Assembly (NCBI GenBank): GCA_024103495.1
Contig: JAGFIQ010000080.1
Span: forward strand, 1-52,351
DNA length: 52,351 nucleotides
Direction: 5' to 3'
Source: Aridibacter famidurans
GTDB lineage: Bacteria; Acidobacteriota; Blastocatellia; Pyrinomonadales; Pyrinomonadaceae
Shown: piece after piece, positions 44,360-52,351 of the stretch
Layout of the letters: every line of letters starts with the position of its first letter
Numbering within the stretch: the stretch's first letter is position 1
The notes under the pieces: model-generated
The model's database searches: none
What the model was told of the DNA's origin: nothing
Seen by the model: the letters and a program-made list of their open reading frames with translations, nothing else
Translations under genes and position numbers: made by a program

Positions 44360-45634
44360 CTATCCGGCGGCTTCCTTCTGTTCCTCGGTCTTTATGCTGA
44401 TGAACTCGGCGATCTTCTCCGGGGAATCATCGCTCATCACCATCCGCTTCGCTCCGATAACCGCCTCGGCGACCGCCTCTGTCCGCTTGTTGAAGCGCTT
44501 GTCGCGGTAAACAAGGTCCTCGATCACCCGCCGTTCGAGCTTCTCCCTCGAAACGCCCTCTTCCAGGTCGGCAGCGACCGCGTATTCGACCGGAACGCTG
44601 TGGTTCTTGATGCGGACGTGAAGCGCGTTCGTGATCTCGCGTGCTTGGTCACGGATCTTCTTGAGTTCAAGTTCCGAGTTCGGGAATCCCAGGTGGCCCG
44701 TGAGAGTGATCTCGATTATCGGCGGCCTTTCGCCTTCGCGGGCCTCGAACGGCCTCGCCTGCGTTTCTACGAGGTTAAGCACTCCGCGGGTAACTTGTTC
44801 AGGCTCTTCCATCCTCGTCACGTCGAACGGGAGCCTCTGGAATGGCCTTTGGGTGTAGTCCTCAACGTGTTTGGCCGAAACGGTATTCTTCTCATCGACT
44901 TCGACGAGCCACGCTCCTCGTCTCTCCGAATACTCCGCGATATTCGTTATCTCCAAAGAGTCCGGGTTGAACACCCAGTTGTCGATCTCGAAGCACTTGT
45001 GCGTGTGACCGAGCGCGACGTAGTCCGTCACATCTCTCAGTTCGTTCAGCTTGTCGCGGCTGAGCGCGGGAATCGGATGAGTCTCGTGGCCCTCGACGTC
45101 TGTGTGGAGCATAAGGATGTGAAACGCGCCGTCCCTGCGGTTCGCGCCGATCTCGCGGACAAGCTGGGGGATCGCCGCGTTCGCCGAAGCGCCGTACCAG
45201 TCGGAACCGAATATCCTGGCGCGCCCGATGTCGATGAACCCGCCCCTTACCTCGTCTTCGTCCCATTCCTCATAGCCGAGCCTGCCTTCGGTGTTCGTCG
45301 GCTCGAGCAGATAAACGAGACCCCAGTTCGCGAGCGAGCGAAGCCAGCTGTATTCGCTGTCGCGGTGCTTCTGGTCGTGGTTTCCCTCGATCGACACGAC
45401 GGGAATTCCATTTTCTTTCAGAAGGCTGAGCCCGGCGAACGCATAGTTCATCGTCTCCGGCGGCACGCTCCGCTTGTGAAAGAAGTCGCCGGCCATCAGT
45501 ACGAAATCGACTCTTTCGCCCACCGCGTACCTACGGATCACGTCGATCCACGCGTCGAAAAAGTCTCTCTGGCTCTCTTCGAGGTGGTACCTTGTGCAGC
45601 CCAGATGGACGTCGGCGATATGCAGGAACTTCAC
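44360..45634 (-). CDS. sbcD: SbcD/Mre11-like DNA repair nuclease
   Basis: The protein has 424 residues. It is a calcineurin-like metallophosphoesterase of the Mre11/SbcD group, which cuts DNA ends and hairpins together with an SbcC/Rad50 ATPase. All phosphoesterase motifs are present: ADVHLG (Asp8, His10), AGDFFH (about 48-53), EGNHD (83-87), LHTDVEGHE, and YVALGHTHKC. The C-terminal part (about 280-424) is the accessory region with a helical tail (EKIAEFISIKTEEQ). No sbcC follows, so the partner is elsewhere or absent. The nuclease would act on hairpins, of interest given the many small palindromes in this window (inference). Confidence 0.88.
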   Translation of the reverse strand: MKFLHIADVHLGCTRYHLEESQRDFFDAWIDVIRRYAVGERVDFVLMAGDFFHKRSVPPETMNYAFAGLSLLKENGIPVVSIEGNHDQKHRDSEYSWLRSLANWGLVYLLEPTNTEGRLGYEEWDEDEVRGGFIDIGRARIFGSDWYGASANAAIPQLVREIGANRRDGAFHILMLHTDVEGHETHPIPALSRDKLNELRDVTDYVALGHTHKCFEIDNWVFNPDSLEITNIAEYSERRGAWLVEVDEKNTVSAKHVEDYTQRPFQRLPFDVTRMEEPEQVTRGVLNLVETQARPFEAREGERPPIIEITLTGHLGFPNSELELKKIRDQAREITNALHVRIKNHSVPVEYAVAADLEEGVSREKLERRVIEDLVYRDKRFNKRTEAVAEAVIGAKRMVMSDDSPEKIAEFISIKTEEQKEAAG

Positions 45635-45787
45635 CCCTGCAGTCTATCATCCGTCTGGACGGTATGCCCAAGGGCAGGCGTCCGCGGAGACTTCTCATCC
45701 GAACTCTCGTATAAAATTTAATGCAACAAATTCCGACCGGCCATTCGTAACACCGACAAATTACTTGAGCACTCATACCTGATACCT

Positions 45788-46498
45788 ATGCTGGAAACTT
45801 CTGAACTGCGCAGGACATTCACGAGCGACGCTGTCGACTACGAGGTCCTGAAGGGAATCGATCTGCGGATCGAGCGCGGCGAGAGCGTCGCGATCGTCGG
45901 CAAGTCGGGCAGCGGGAAATCGACGCTGATGCACCTGCTGGCATGTCTTGACCGGCCGACATCGGGCCGGATCTCATTCGAAGGGCGGGATTACCTGTCT
46001 CTTTCCGAGAAGGAACGCGACCGGCTGCGTAACGAGAAGTTCGGCTTCGTGTTCCAGCAGTTCTTTCTGAACGGGAGGGACACGGTCTACGAAAACGTCG
46101 TGCTTCCGATGAGGATCCGAGGCGCCGCTGACAAGGATCTTCGTCCGAAAGCGATGTCGGCGCTCGAATCGGTGGGGCTCGGCGACAAGCACGCGAAGAG
46201 GGCTAAGGACCTCTCCGGAGGCGAGAAACAGAGGGTGTGCATCGCCCGTGCCCTCGTCGGAGGCCCGGACGTGATATTCGCCGACGAGCCGACGGGGAAC
46301 CTAGACTCGAAAACGAGCCGCACTATCGAGGACCTTATGCTGACGCTGAACCGCGACAAGGGGATCACGGTCGTGATCGTCACCCACGACGAGGACCTGG
46401 CGGCGAAATGCGGAAGGACGATCAATCTGAAGGACGGAATGGTCGTGGATGAACTTGGAGAAGACGACGAAGCCGGGGAGGCGGGAGAACAGATATGA
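45788..46498 (+). CDS. ABC transporter ATPase, MacB/LolD type
   Basis: This 236-residue ATPase has Walker A GKSGSGKS (38-45), Q-loop VFQQFF, signature LSGGEKQ (142-148), Walker B VIFADEP (163-169) and the H-loop VTHDE. It belongs to the MacB/LolD/FtsE branch, which moves molecules by mechanical coupling rather than transport through the membrane. It overlaps the permease by 4 bases (ATGA). No periplasmic MacA-like adaptor is present in the neighbourhood. The substrate cannot be told. Confidence 0.95.
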   Translation: MLETSELRRTFTSDAVDYEVLKGIDLRIERGESVAIVGKSGSGKSTLMHLLACLDRPTSGRISFEGRDYLSLSEKERDRLRNEKFGFVFQQFFLNGRDTVYENVVLPMRIRGAADKDLRPKAMSALESVGLGDKHAKRAKDLSGGEKQRVCIARALVGGPDVIFADEPTGNLDSKTSRTIEDLMLTLNRDKGITVVIVTHDEDLAAKCGRTINLKDGMVVDELGEDDEAGEAGEQI

Positions 46499-47781
46499 AG
46501 CTATGGGATCTTGCCAGGACAGCCAACCGCAATCTCTTCAGGGCCAAACTCAGGACCTTCCTGACCGTGATGGCGATCTTCGTGGGCGCGTTCACGCTGG
46601 TGATGACCAACGGCGTCGGGGACGGGCTGCGTGACTACGTCGAGATGCAGGTCAAGACCTTCGAAGGCGAGCGCATCCTCTTCGTCAGAAAGAAACTGCC
46701 CGCCGAGCTAGAAGAGCAGGCCAACAGCAGCGGCCCGGTCGAGTACAAGGAAGCCACCGAGGACGGCGAGGGCAATCTGATCGACCCGAACAGCGTGGTG
46801 GTCTCACTGGAGCAGATCGAGGGACTAAAAGACAAGCGCCCGGACGTCCGCAGCATCACTCCGGCGTGTCGCGTGAACCCCGAGTACATCTCGGTGCAAG
46901 GCGGGAAAAAGTACCAGGTGGGCATCGGGATGCTCTCGGAAGGCGTAGAACAGAAGCTCGAGGCCGGGAAGATGTTCGACGGGTCGGACCAGATCATCCT
47001 CCCGATCCACCTGGCAAGAGCGTACGACGAAAACGTGGGGAACCTTGTCGGTAAGACCGCGACGCTGGCGTACAGGGTCGGGAATGACAGGGAGTTGAGG
47101 TCCCGCGACCTTACGATCGCCGGGGTCGCGACAAGGGGAATGATCTCCAACCTTAACGCGTTCGTGGACACCGAGACCGCCAAGGCGATCTACACGGAGC
47201 AAAACGGCGACACACCGAACTTCAATTATTTCAACAATTTCACGATCCAGCTCGAGCGAGCCGACAGCGAACTTCTTGAATCGACCAAAGAGCGCCTCGA
47301 CAAGCTGGGATTTGTCGGCCTGGGGATCGCGGACATCGAGAAGCGGACCTACGACGCGATCGGGATCCTTCAGGTGGGGCTGAACGTGTTCGCGCTCGTC
47401 GCTCTTCTGGCGGCTTCGTTCGGGATAATCAACACGCTTGTGATCGCCGTGATGGAAAGGACGAAGGAGATCGGGCTTCAGAAGGCGCTTGGAATGGGAC
47501 GGTTCAAAGTGTTCCTACTGTTCTCGATCGAGTCGGTGCTGATCGGATTCTGGGGCGCGATGCTTGGGATCGTTTCCGCGATCGGGATAGGATCGGCGGC
47601 GAATGCCTTCCTTTCGGCAACGTATCTCGAGTCTTTCGAGGGATTCAGCCTTTTCGCGTTCAGGCCTTTGGCGCTTGGAGCGGTCCTGCTCCTTGTATGC
47701 GCTATTGCGTTCGTGGCGGGCGTGATGCCGGCGATCCGAGCAAGCCGTCTGGATCCGATCGAGGCGCTGAGGTACGAGTAG
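46495..47781 (+). CDS. ABC transporter permease, MacB/FtsX type
   Basis: The protein has 428 residues with four membrane helices: one at about 18-40 (FLTVMAIFVGAFTLVMTNGV) and three near the end (about 290-312, 338-365, 395-420), enclosing a large periplasmic domain (about 45-285). The C-terminal FtsX module has ASFGIINTLVIAVMERTKEIGLQKALG, typical of MacB-type permeases. It is translationally coupled to the ATPase. The pair is a complete half-module for a mechanotransmission-type ABC system. Confidence 0.94.
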   Translation: MKLWDLARTANRNLFRAKLRTFLTVMAIFVGAFTLVMTNGVGDGLRDYVEMQVKTFEGERILFVRKKLPAELEEQANSSGPVEYKEATEDGEGNLIDPNSVVVSLEQIEGLKDKRPDVRSITPACRVNPEYISVQGGKKYQVGIGMLSEGVEQKLEAGKMFDGSDQIILPIHLARAYDENVGNLVGKTATLAYRVGNDRELRSRDLTIAGVATRGMISNLNAFVDTETAKAIYTEQNGDTPNFNYFNNFTIQLERADSELLESTKERLDKLGFVGLGIADIEKRTYDAIGILQVGLNVFALVALLAASFGIINTLVIAVMERTKEIGLQKALGMGRFKVFLLFSIESVLIGFWGAMLGIVSAIGIGSAANAFLSATYLESFEGFSLFAFRPLALGAVLLLVCAIAFVAGVMPAIRASRLDPIEALRYE

Positions 47782-48109
47782 ATCTTAATGTCTTCTTTGC
47801 GATCCTTTGCGCCTTAGCGCCTTTGCGGGAGTTCCGATTTCTTCTTGAGGAACTGAAGTGGTCAAATAAGAACGTTCCCGCCAAACCGCAAAGCCGCCAA
47901 GTGCCGCAAAGGGGATGAAGTTAATGATTGGCGGAAGTCCGTTCGAGGATCGACAACGGGAATAGATAAAAGGTCTTAGCGGTTCTTGGCGCCTTAGCGC
48001 CTTTGCGGGAGTCTTCTCGTGAATCGTGAATCGTAAATCGTGAATCGTGAAAGAGGAGAAAGAGGGTGAGGTATCATTCATCAGTTCGAATCACACAGGG
48101 AGACAGCCG
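47782..48109. repeat. Three CTTTGCGCC tracts in alternating orientation plus GTGAATC heptads
   Basis: CTTTGCGCCTTAGCGCC-type tracts lie at 47794-47831 (direct), 47878-47913 (inverted) and 47976-48011 (direct). The heptad (GTGAATC)5 with one variant is at 48018-48051. No gene is seen. A GGGAG site leads into the next gene. Confidence 0.8.
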
Positions 48110-48919
48110 ATGAACAAATTGATTCTCATTACAGGTGCTTCCAGCGGGATCGGGAAGGAGACCGTACGGCTTTTCCAGAGCAAGGAATGGAGGGTCGCCG
48201 CGACGATGCGGTCTCCGGAGAAAGAAGAAGATCTGAATAACGTCGTCGATGTCGAGTGCATAGGGCTCGATGTCACTAGACCGGATACCATCAGGTCCGC
48301 GGTTGAGGAAACGCTCGCGAAGTTCGGAAGGATCGACGCCGTCGTGAACAACGCGGGCTACAGCGTCGTCGGCCCGTTCGAGGCCTCGACGGACGAGCAG
48401 ATGCGCGACCAGTTCGAGACCAACGTGTTCGGGCTTATGAACGTCTGCCGCGTGATCATCCCTTACTTTCGCGAACAGAAACGGGGCACGATAGTCAATG
48501 TCGCCTCGATGGGCGGCCGTATCACCTTTCCTTTCTACAGCCTCTACCACGCCACGAAATGGGCGGTCGAAGGATTCAGCGAATCCCTGCACTACGAACT
48601 CCGTCCGTTCGGGATCAAGGTCAAGATAATCGAGCCGGGCCCGATCAGGACCGATTTCTACGACCGCTCTATGTCTCACGCCAGAAACGAGAACCTGCAT
48701 CAGTACGATCCACTGCTTGAAAAGGCCATCCCGAACATGGACAAGGCGGGCGCGGAAGCGCCGGGACCGGAGATCGTCGCCGAGGCTATATACACCGCGG
48801 TAAACGACGGTTCGTGGAGGATGAGGTATTCCCCTAACGCCCGGATGGTCCTTTCGCTCAGAAAATTCCTTCCGGACTGGGCATTTTTCCGGGTCGTAAG
48901 GGCGGCCGTGATGCGTTAA
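48110..48919 (+). CDS. Short-chain dehydrogenase/reductase
   Basis: The protein has 269 residues. It opens MNKLILITGASSGIGKETVRLF with the TGxxxGIG motif, followed by AATMR (NADP-type Arg), NNAGYSVVGPF, VNVASMGG (Ser), and YSLYHATKWAVEGF with Tyr and Lys of the active site. The sequence resembles the SDR branch often described as oxidoreductases with unknown substrate (17-beta-HSD-like). The ribosome site GGGAG is six bases before the ATG. A longer frame (from 48047) only adds repeat-derived residues. Confidence 0.9.
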   Translation: MNKLILITGASSGIGKETVRLFQSKEWRVAATMRSPEKEEDLNNVVDVECIGLDVTRPDTIRSAVEETLAKFGRIDAVVNNAGYSVVGPFEASTDEQMRDQFETNVFGLMNVCRVIIPYFREQKRGTIVNVASMGGRITFPFYSLYHATKWAVEGFSESLHYELRPFGIKVKIIEPGPIRTDFYDRSMSHARNENLHQYDPLLEKAIPNMDKAGAEAPGPEIVAEAIYTAVNDGSWRMRYSPNARMVLSLRKFLPDWAFFRVVRAAVMR

Positions 48920-48940
48920 AAAGCCCGATTCACCGATAAT

Positions 48941-48985
48941 TCACATTCACGCAACGAAGAGTTTTGCCAGTTAACATGAATGTGA
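48941..48985. promoter_or_regulatory. Inverted repeat TCACATTCA...TGAATGTGA upstream of receptor
   Basis: Perfect 9-base arms (48941-48949 and 48977-48985) with 27 bases between. The right arm overlaps a possible promoter (TTGCCA at 48964-48969 and TAGATT at 48986-48991, 16-base spacer). It may be an operator for the receptor gene; low certainty. Confidence 0.4.
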
Positions 48986-49120
48986 TAGATTCTCTGCCAA
49001 TCAATTTCCGGCTGGTTGTCCCTGACTGCGTTTCTTTCGTCGTGAGGACCGTTTTCTGAGGCCGGAAAGCCCGAACTTCAGGCTGCAGTAATTCAATTAC
49101 CCACTCAAGGAAGAAGGAAC

Positions 49121-52018
49121 ATGAGAAAATTTCTGAGCTTTTTCGTGCTTGCCGCAACTGTGTTCGTGTTGGCCGCCTCCGCCTCCGCGCAGTCGCAGGC
49201 GACTACCGGACTCATCCAGGGAACGGTTTATGATTCCGCCGGCGCCGTTGTTCCGGGGGCATCCGTCACGGTGACAAATACAGAGACTGGATTCACGAGA
49301 ACCGTTACGAGCAATTCGGACGGTTTTTTTACTGCCCCGCTTCTGCCGCTCGGCAACTACAGGCTTTCCGCAACGGCGCAGGGGTTCGCGGACTATTCGG
49401 TCGAAAACCTCCGGGTGACGATCGGCCAGACGCAGTCGCTTAAGATCGAGCTCGCGGCCGCGGGAGCGAACGTCACGGTGGATGTAAACGCGGCGACCGG
49501 GCCGCCGGTCGAGGTCGCGCAGACGGAACTCTCCACGCAGATCAACGAGCGCTCGGTCGAGAACCTTCCGATCAACCGCAGAGACTTCTCACGATTCGTT
49601 CAGCTGACGCCGGGCGTTTCGATCGTCCAGGGCCCCGACGGCGACGAGATCACGATCAACGGCCAGAAGGGAATTCAGAACAATTTCACGATCGACGGTT
49701 CGGACGCGAACAATCCGTTCTTCGGCGAACAGCGCGGCGGACAGAGGCCCGCGTTCACCGTCAGCCTCGAATCGATCCAGGAATTCCAGGTTGTTCCGGT
49801 CGGAGCTTCCGCCGAGTTCGGACGCAGTTCAGGAGGCTTCATCAACGCGGTGACGAAGTCGGGCACGAACCAGTTCAACGGCTCGGCGTTCATCTTTTTC
49901 CGAAACGATTCACTCTCGAGCCAGAACCCCGACGCGGTCGACGCGGGTCTTCCGACCGAGGATTCGCAGAACTTCCAGTTCGGCGGAAACCTAGGCGGTC
50001 CGATCGTGAAGGACAAAGCGTTCTTTTTCTTCGCTTACGAGAGGAACGACGGCGAGAGCAGCAAGCCGAACAGCATCGACCCGATACTCGTCGATATCTT
50101 CGCCAACCAGTTCGGTTCGCCGGACGAGGAGAGGATCATCGACCGCACGAACGATGCGGATGTGCTGCTCGGCAAGGTTGATGTGAACATAAACAACAAG
50201 AACCTGCTTACCCTTAGGCACAACTACAGCCGGGCGGAGCAGATCAACGGAACGTTCGACGTCCCGACCTGGGGCTACAGCGCGAACGGCCGCGAGACCG
50301 ACAATTCCAACGCGTTCATTGCGCAGCTGGTGACCACGTTCACACCGACGTTCCTCAACGAATTCAGATTCCAGTGGGCGAAAGAGGAAAGGCCCAGGTT
50401 CTACGACGGCCCTGATCTTCCCGACACTACGATCGGCACATTCGACGGATCGATCTCGTACAGGTTCGGGCGGCCGTTCTTTCTGCCGGTGCCTTCCGAC
50501 GACACCCGGTTCCAGTTCACGGACAACATCACCTATGTCACGGGTAACCACGTCCTGAAGTTCGGTGCGGACATCAACCGGACCCGCGTTTCGCAGACGT
50601 TCATAGGGTTCGCGCGGGGACGATACATCTTCGCTGCGGGCACGATCGACGATGCGATCGACGGTTTTATCGACTACATCAACGGCGTCAGTGCGGACGC
50701 CCTTCAGCTTTATCTTCAGTTCGCCCCGATCGGGAACCGGACGGTCGAAGAGGCTGGGACCCAGGCGTACACAAACATCGAGCCCGGGCTGTATGTCCAG
50801 GACACATGGAACCCGAAACCAAATCTGACGTTCAACTTCGGATTCAGATGGGAAGGGCAGTATCAGCCCGACACGATCACGCCTCCGTCCGATACGAGGT
50901 ACGGTCAGTTTCTTTCCGATCCCAGATTCCCTTCGGACGGTTCGATCCCTGACTTTACAGACGGATTTGCTCCGCGTGTCGCGGTTTCCTGGTCGCCGGG
51001 CGACGACGGAAAAACGGCGATTAGGCTCGGCGCGGGAATTTATTACGCGAGGATACCCGGACTCGTGGTAGCTGGGCCGAGAAACACGGACGGCGTGATA
51101 GCCGGTAACATCTTTTTCGCGAATTTCCTTTGCCAGCCGCCGGACAAGATCGGTGTCGGCGGAGGTGGTCCGTTCGGCTGTCCGGAGTATCCGGGAATCG
51201 TCCCGACGGCGGGTTTCACGCCGTTCAATCCCGGCGTCGCGGTATTCGAACGAAACTTCAAGAACCCGCGGACGATCCAGTACAGCGCGTCGATAGAAAG
51301 GGAGATCTTCGAGGACACGACCTTCCTGGTCGCCTACAACCTCGCGAAGTCGACCCGACTTACTCGATTCGTGAACCGTAACGATCCAAGGCTCTATGAC
51401 GGGGTCGCGATCTTCGAACGGCCCGACGGCTCGGGGGTAGGCGAGATCCGCTCGACGGAGAGCTCTGCGAAATCGCTGTTCCAGGGGCTGACGTTCACGC
51501 TAAACAAGCGTTTTTCGAACAGTTTCCAGTTCCAGGCGAACTACTTGCTTTCGTGGGACAAGTCGGACGACGACAACGAGCGTGACCCGTTCACCTTCCG
51601 CTACGCCGACCCGCGCGATTTCGGGCCGGAGTACAACTGGTCGGACCGAGACCAGAGGCATCGCTTCAATGCGTTCGCCACATTCGCGCTTCCGTACGAC
51701 ATCACGCTTTCGCCGATCGTCCAGTACAGGTCGGCATCGCCGATCTCGGTCGTCGACAGGGGCACGTTCCCGAACATCATCAAGAGAAACACTCTGAGGC
51801 TCGACAACGAGTTCTTTACGTTCGATTTCCGCGCGTCGAAGATCTTCAGGTTCGGCGAAAGGGTGGAGCTCGAGGGGATCTTCGAGGCCTTCAACCTATT
51901 CAACAACAGGAATCAGAGGAGCCTGCCCAGACCTCTGACCTTCAACTTCGACGGCACGGTCACCGCCGGCTTCGGTGAGCCGAGGCAGGCGCAGATCGGA
52001 GCGAGGCTGAAGTTCTGA
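49121..52018 (+). CDS. Oar-like TonB-dependent receptor with carboxypeptidase-regulatory N-domain
   Basis: This 965-residue outer membrane protein has a signal peptide (MRKFLSFFVLAATVFVLAASASA) and an excellent AAGGAAGAAGG site. Residues about 27-110 form a carboxypeptidase regulatory-like beta domain (GLIQGTVYDSAGAVVPGASVTVTNTETG). Then follows the plug (about 130-235: ERSVENLPINRRDFSRFVQLTPGV, IDGSDANNPFFGEQ, SAEFGRSSGGFINAVTKSGTNQ) and a long beta-barrel. The last residues (QIGARLKF) end in Phe, as needed for BAM insertion. The Oar family is greatly expanded in Acidobacteriota; ligands are unknown. It ends 7 bases before a heptad repeat array. Confidence 0.95.
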   Translation: MRKFLSFFVLAATVFVLAASASAQSQATTGLIQGTVYDSAGAVVPGASVTVTNTETGFTRTVTSNSDGFFTAPLLPLGNYRLSATAQGFADYSVENLRVTIGQTQSLKIELAAAGANVTVDVNAATGPPVEVAQTELSTQINERSVENLPINRRDFSRFVQLTPGVSIVQGPDGDEITINGQKGIQNNFTIDGSDANNPFFGEQRGGQRPAFTVSLESIQEFQVVPVGASAEFGRSSGGFINAVTKSGTNQFNGSAFIFFRNDSLSSQNPDAVDAGLPTEDSQNFQFGGNLGGPIVKDKAFFFFAYERNDGESSKPNSIDPILVDIFANQFGSPDEERIIDRTNDADVLLGKVDVNINNKNLLTLRHNYSRAEQINGTFDVPTWGYSANGRETDNSNAFIAQLVTTFTPTFLNEFRFQWAKEERPRFYDGPDLPDTTIGTFDGSISYRFGRPFFLPVPSDDTRFQFTDNITYVTGNHVLKFGADINRTRVSQTFIGFARGRYIFAAGTIDDAIDGFIDYINGVSADALQLYLQFAPIGNRTVEEAGTQAYTNIEPGLYVQDTWNPKPNLTFNFGFRWEGQYQPDTITPPSDTRYGQFLSDPRFPSDGSIPDFTDGFAPRVAVSWSPGDDGKTAIRLGAGIYYARIPGLVVAGPRNTDGVIAGNIFFANFLCQPPDKIGVGGGGPFGCPEYPGIVPTAGFTPFNPGVAVFERNFKNPRTIQYSASIEREIFEDTTFLVAYNLAKSTRLTRFVNRNDPRLYDGVAIFERPDGSGVGEIRSTESSAKSLFQGLTFTLNKRFSNSFQFQANYLLSWDKSDDDNERDPFTFRYADPRDFGPEYNWSDRDQRHRFNAFATFALPYDITLSPIVQYRSASPISVVDRGTFPNIIKRNTLRLDNEFFTFDFRASKIFRFGERVELEGIFEAFNLFNNRNQRSLPRPLTFNFDGTVTAGFGEPRQAQIGARLKF

Positions 52019-52025
52019 CGATAGA

Positions 52026-52217
52026 AGGACTGAGAGGAAAGGACAGAGGACACGAAGAAGGTCTGAGAGGAAAGGACTGAGGACTGAGGGAAGAACTTGA
52101 CAGTCGGTCAAGAGTACGACAACCTCCTCAGTCCTCAGTCCTCAGTCCTCAGTCCTCAGTCCTCACTCCTCAGTCCTCAGTCCTCAGTCCTCAGTCCTCA
52201 GTCCTCAGTCCTCAGTC
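52026..52217. repeat. Large inverted heptad pair after the receptor gene
   Basis: Left arm of GGACTGAG units (52026-52090), a 34-base core, then about 13 direct CTCAGTC heptads with one CTCACTC variant (52127-52217). It is the longest heptad array in the window. Confidence 0.9.
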
Positions 52218-52351
52218 CCACTTCACCCTGACGCGTCCGAATTCCATTAAATGCGGCCACAGATGCTCGACCGCCGCCTGCTTTGAAACGCCGTTCTTGC
52301 ACAGCACACCGTTGTTAATTTTTTTATACTTCAGCGTGTGATCGGTTTTAT
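52212..52351 (-). CDS. C-terminal end of an unidentified gene (runs off the window)
   Basis: Reading the minus strand gives 46 codons ending ...GVSKQAAVEHLWPHLMEFG RVRVKWD and a TGA supplied by a GGACTGAG heptad. The frame is open from the window edge, and the other two frames contain stops. The tail is Trp/His/Lys-rich; I do not recognise it. The coding character ends exactly where the repeat array begins, which supports a real gene 3' end. Confidence 0.5.
   Translation of the reverse strand, partial: KTDHTLKYKKINNGVLCKNGVSKQAAVEHLWPHLMEFGRVRVKWD

Noticed and set aside
43910..45721. 603-codon frame on plus strand
   Set aside because: It is antisense to the LON-domain and sbcD genes, which have full motif support; it is an effect of high GC codon usage.
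48081..48095. GTTCGAATC, like a tRNA T-loop
   Set aside because: No paired T-stem, acceptor or anticodon arm around it.

Overview
The window looks like chromosomal DNA of an Acidobacteriota member, most likely class Blastocatellia (inference). Support comes from several transmembrane Ser/Thr kinases with TolB-like and TPR sensor domains, an ECF sigma factor (PF07638/TIGR02999 type) beside one of them, a very large Oar-like TonB-dependent receptor, a TonB energy transducer, and high-GC coding with many spaced genes. I found no tRNA, rRNA, CRISPR array, transposase or phage gene.

Layout. 1-6.6 kb: two kinases, an SMP-30-like beta-propeller, an M15 peptidase and a YkgJ-type cysteine-cluster protein, all on the minus strand. 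6.6-8.8 kb: a GT4 glycosyltransferase overlapping an NAD-dependent epimerase. 9-11.3 kb: an AT-richer unknown gene, thymidine kinase and a small membrane protein. 11.7-17.5 kb: divergent phosphoglycerate mutase, then a heat-shock block grpE, clpB, hsp20 (minus) with a clear promoter and two terminators. 17.7-23.1 kb: a nucleoside salvage and uptake operon (two Rns/Nup-type permeases, purine nucleoside phosphorylase, uridine kinase, cytidine deaminase, exported adenosine-deaminase-like amidohydrolase). 23.3-29.1 kb: TonB and an oversized M1 aminopeptidase. 29.3-32.4 kb: LytTR/LytS two-component pair and a DinB-like protein. 32.8-36.0 kb: ECF sigma plus kinase. 36-39.6 kb: SDR, acyl-CoA ligase, moaD, moaE. 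39.9-45.6 kb: MESH1-like hydrolase, S55 peptidase-like protein, a degenerate alpha/beta hydrolase, LON-domain protein, SbcD/Mre11. 45.8-52 kb: MacB-like ABC pair, SDR, Oar-like receptor, and the 3' end of one more gene.

The most unusual content is not a gene. Almost every longer gap is filled with short dispersed repeats of several families. Many are imperfect heptanucleotide tandems (CTCAGTC, GTTCAAA, GTGAATC, GGAGACN, ATCAATT, CAATGAT types) that share only the 7-base period. Others are chains of small hairpins with conserved stems and variable 2-4 base loops. They often start inside the stop codon of the preceding gene and occur in inverted pairs around a short core. They have also entered the M1 aminopeptidase gene at three places without breaking its frame, with a 171-base tandem duplication bounded by one repeat family.

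Starts were moved inward from the longest reading frames wherever the upstream part was repeat DNA. All functions are assigned by reading motifs; no search was run.
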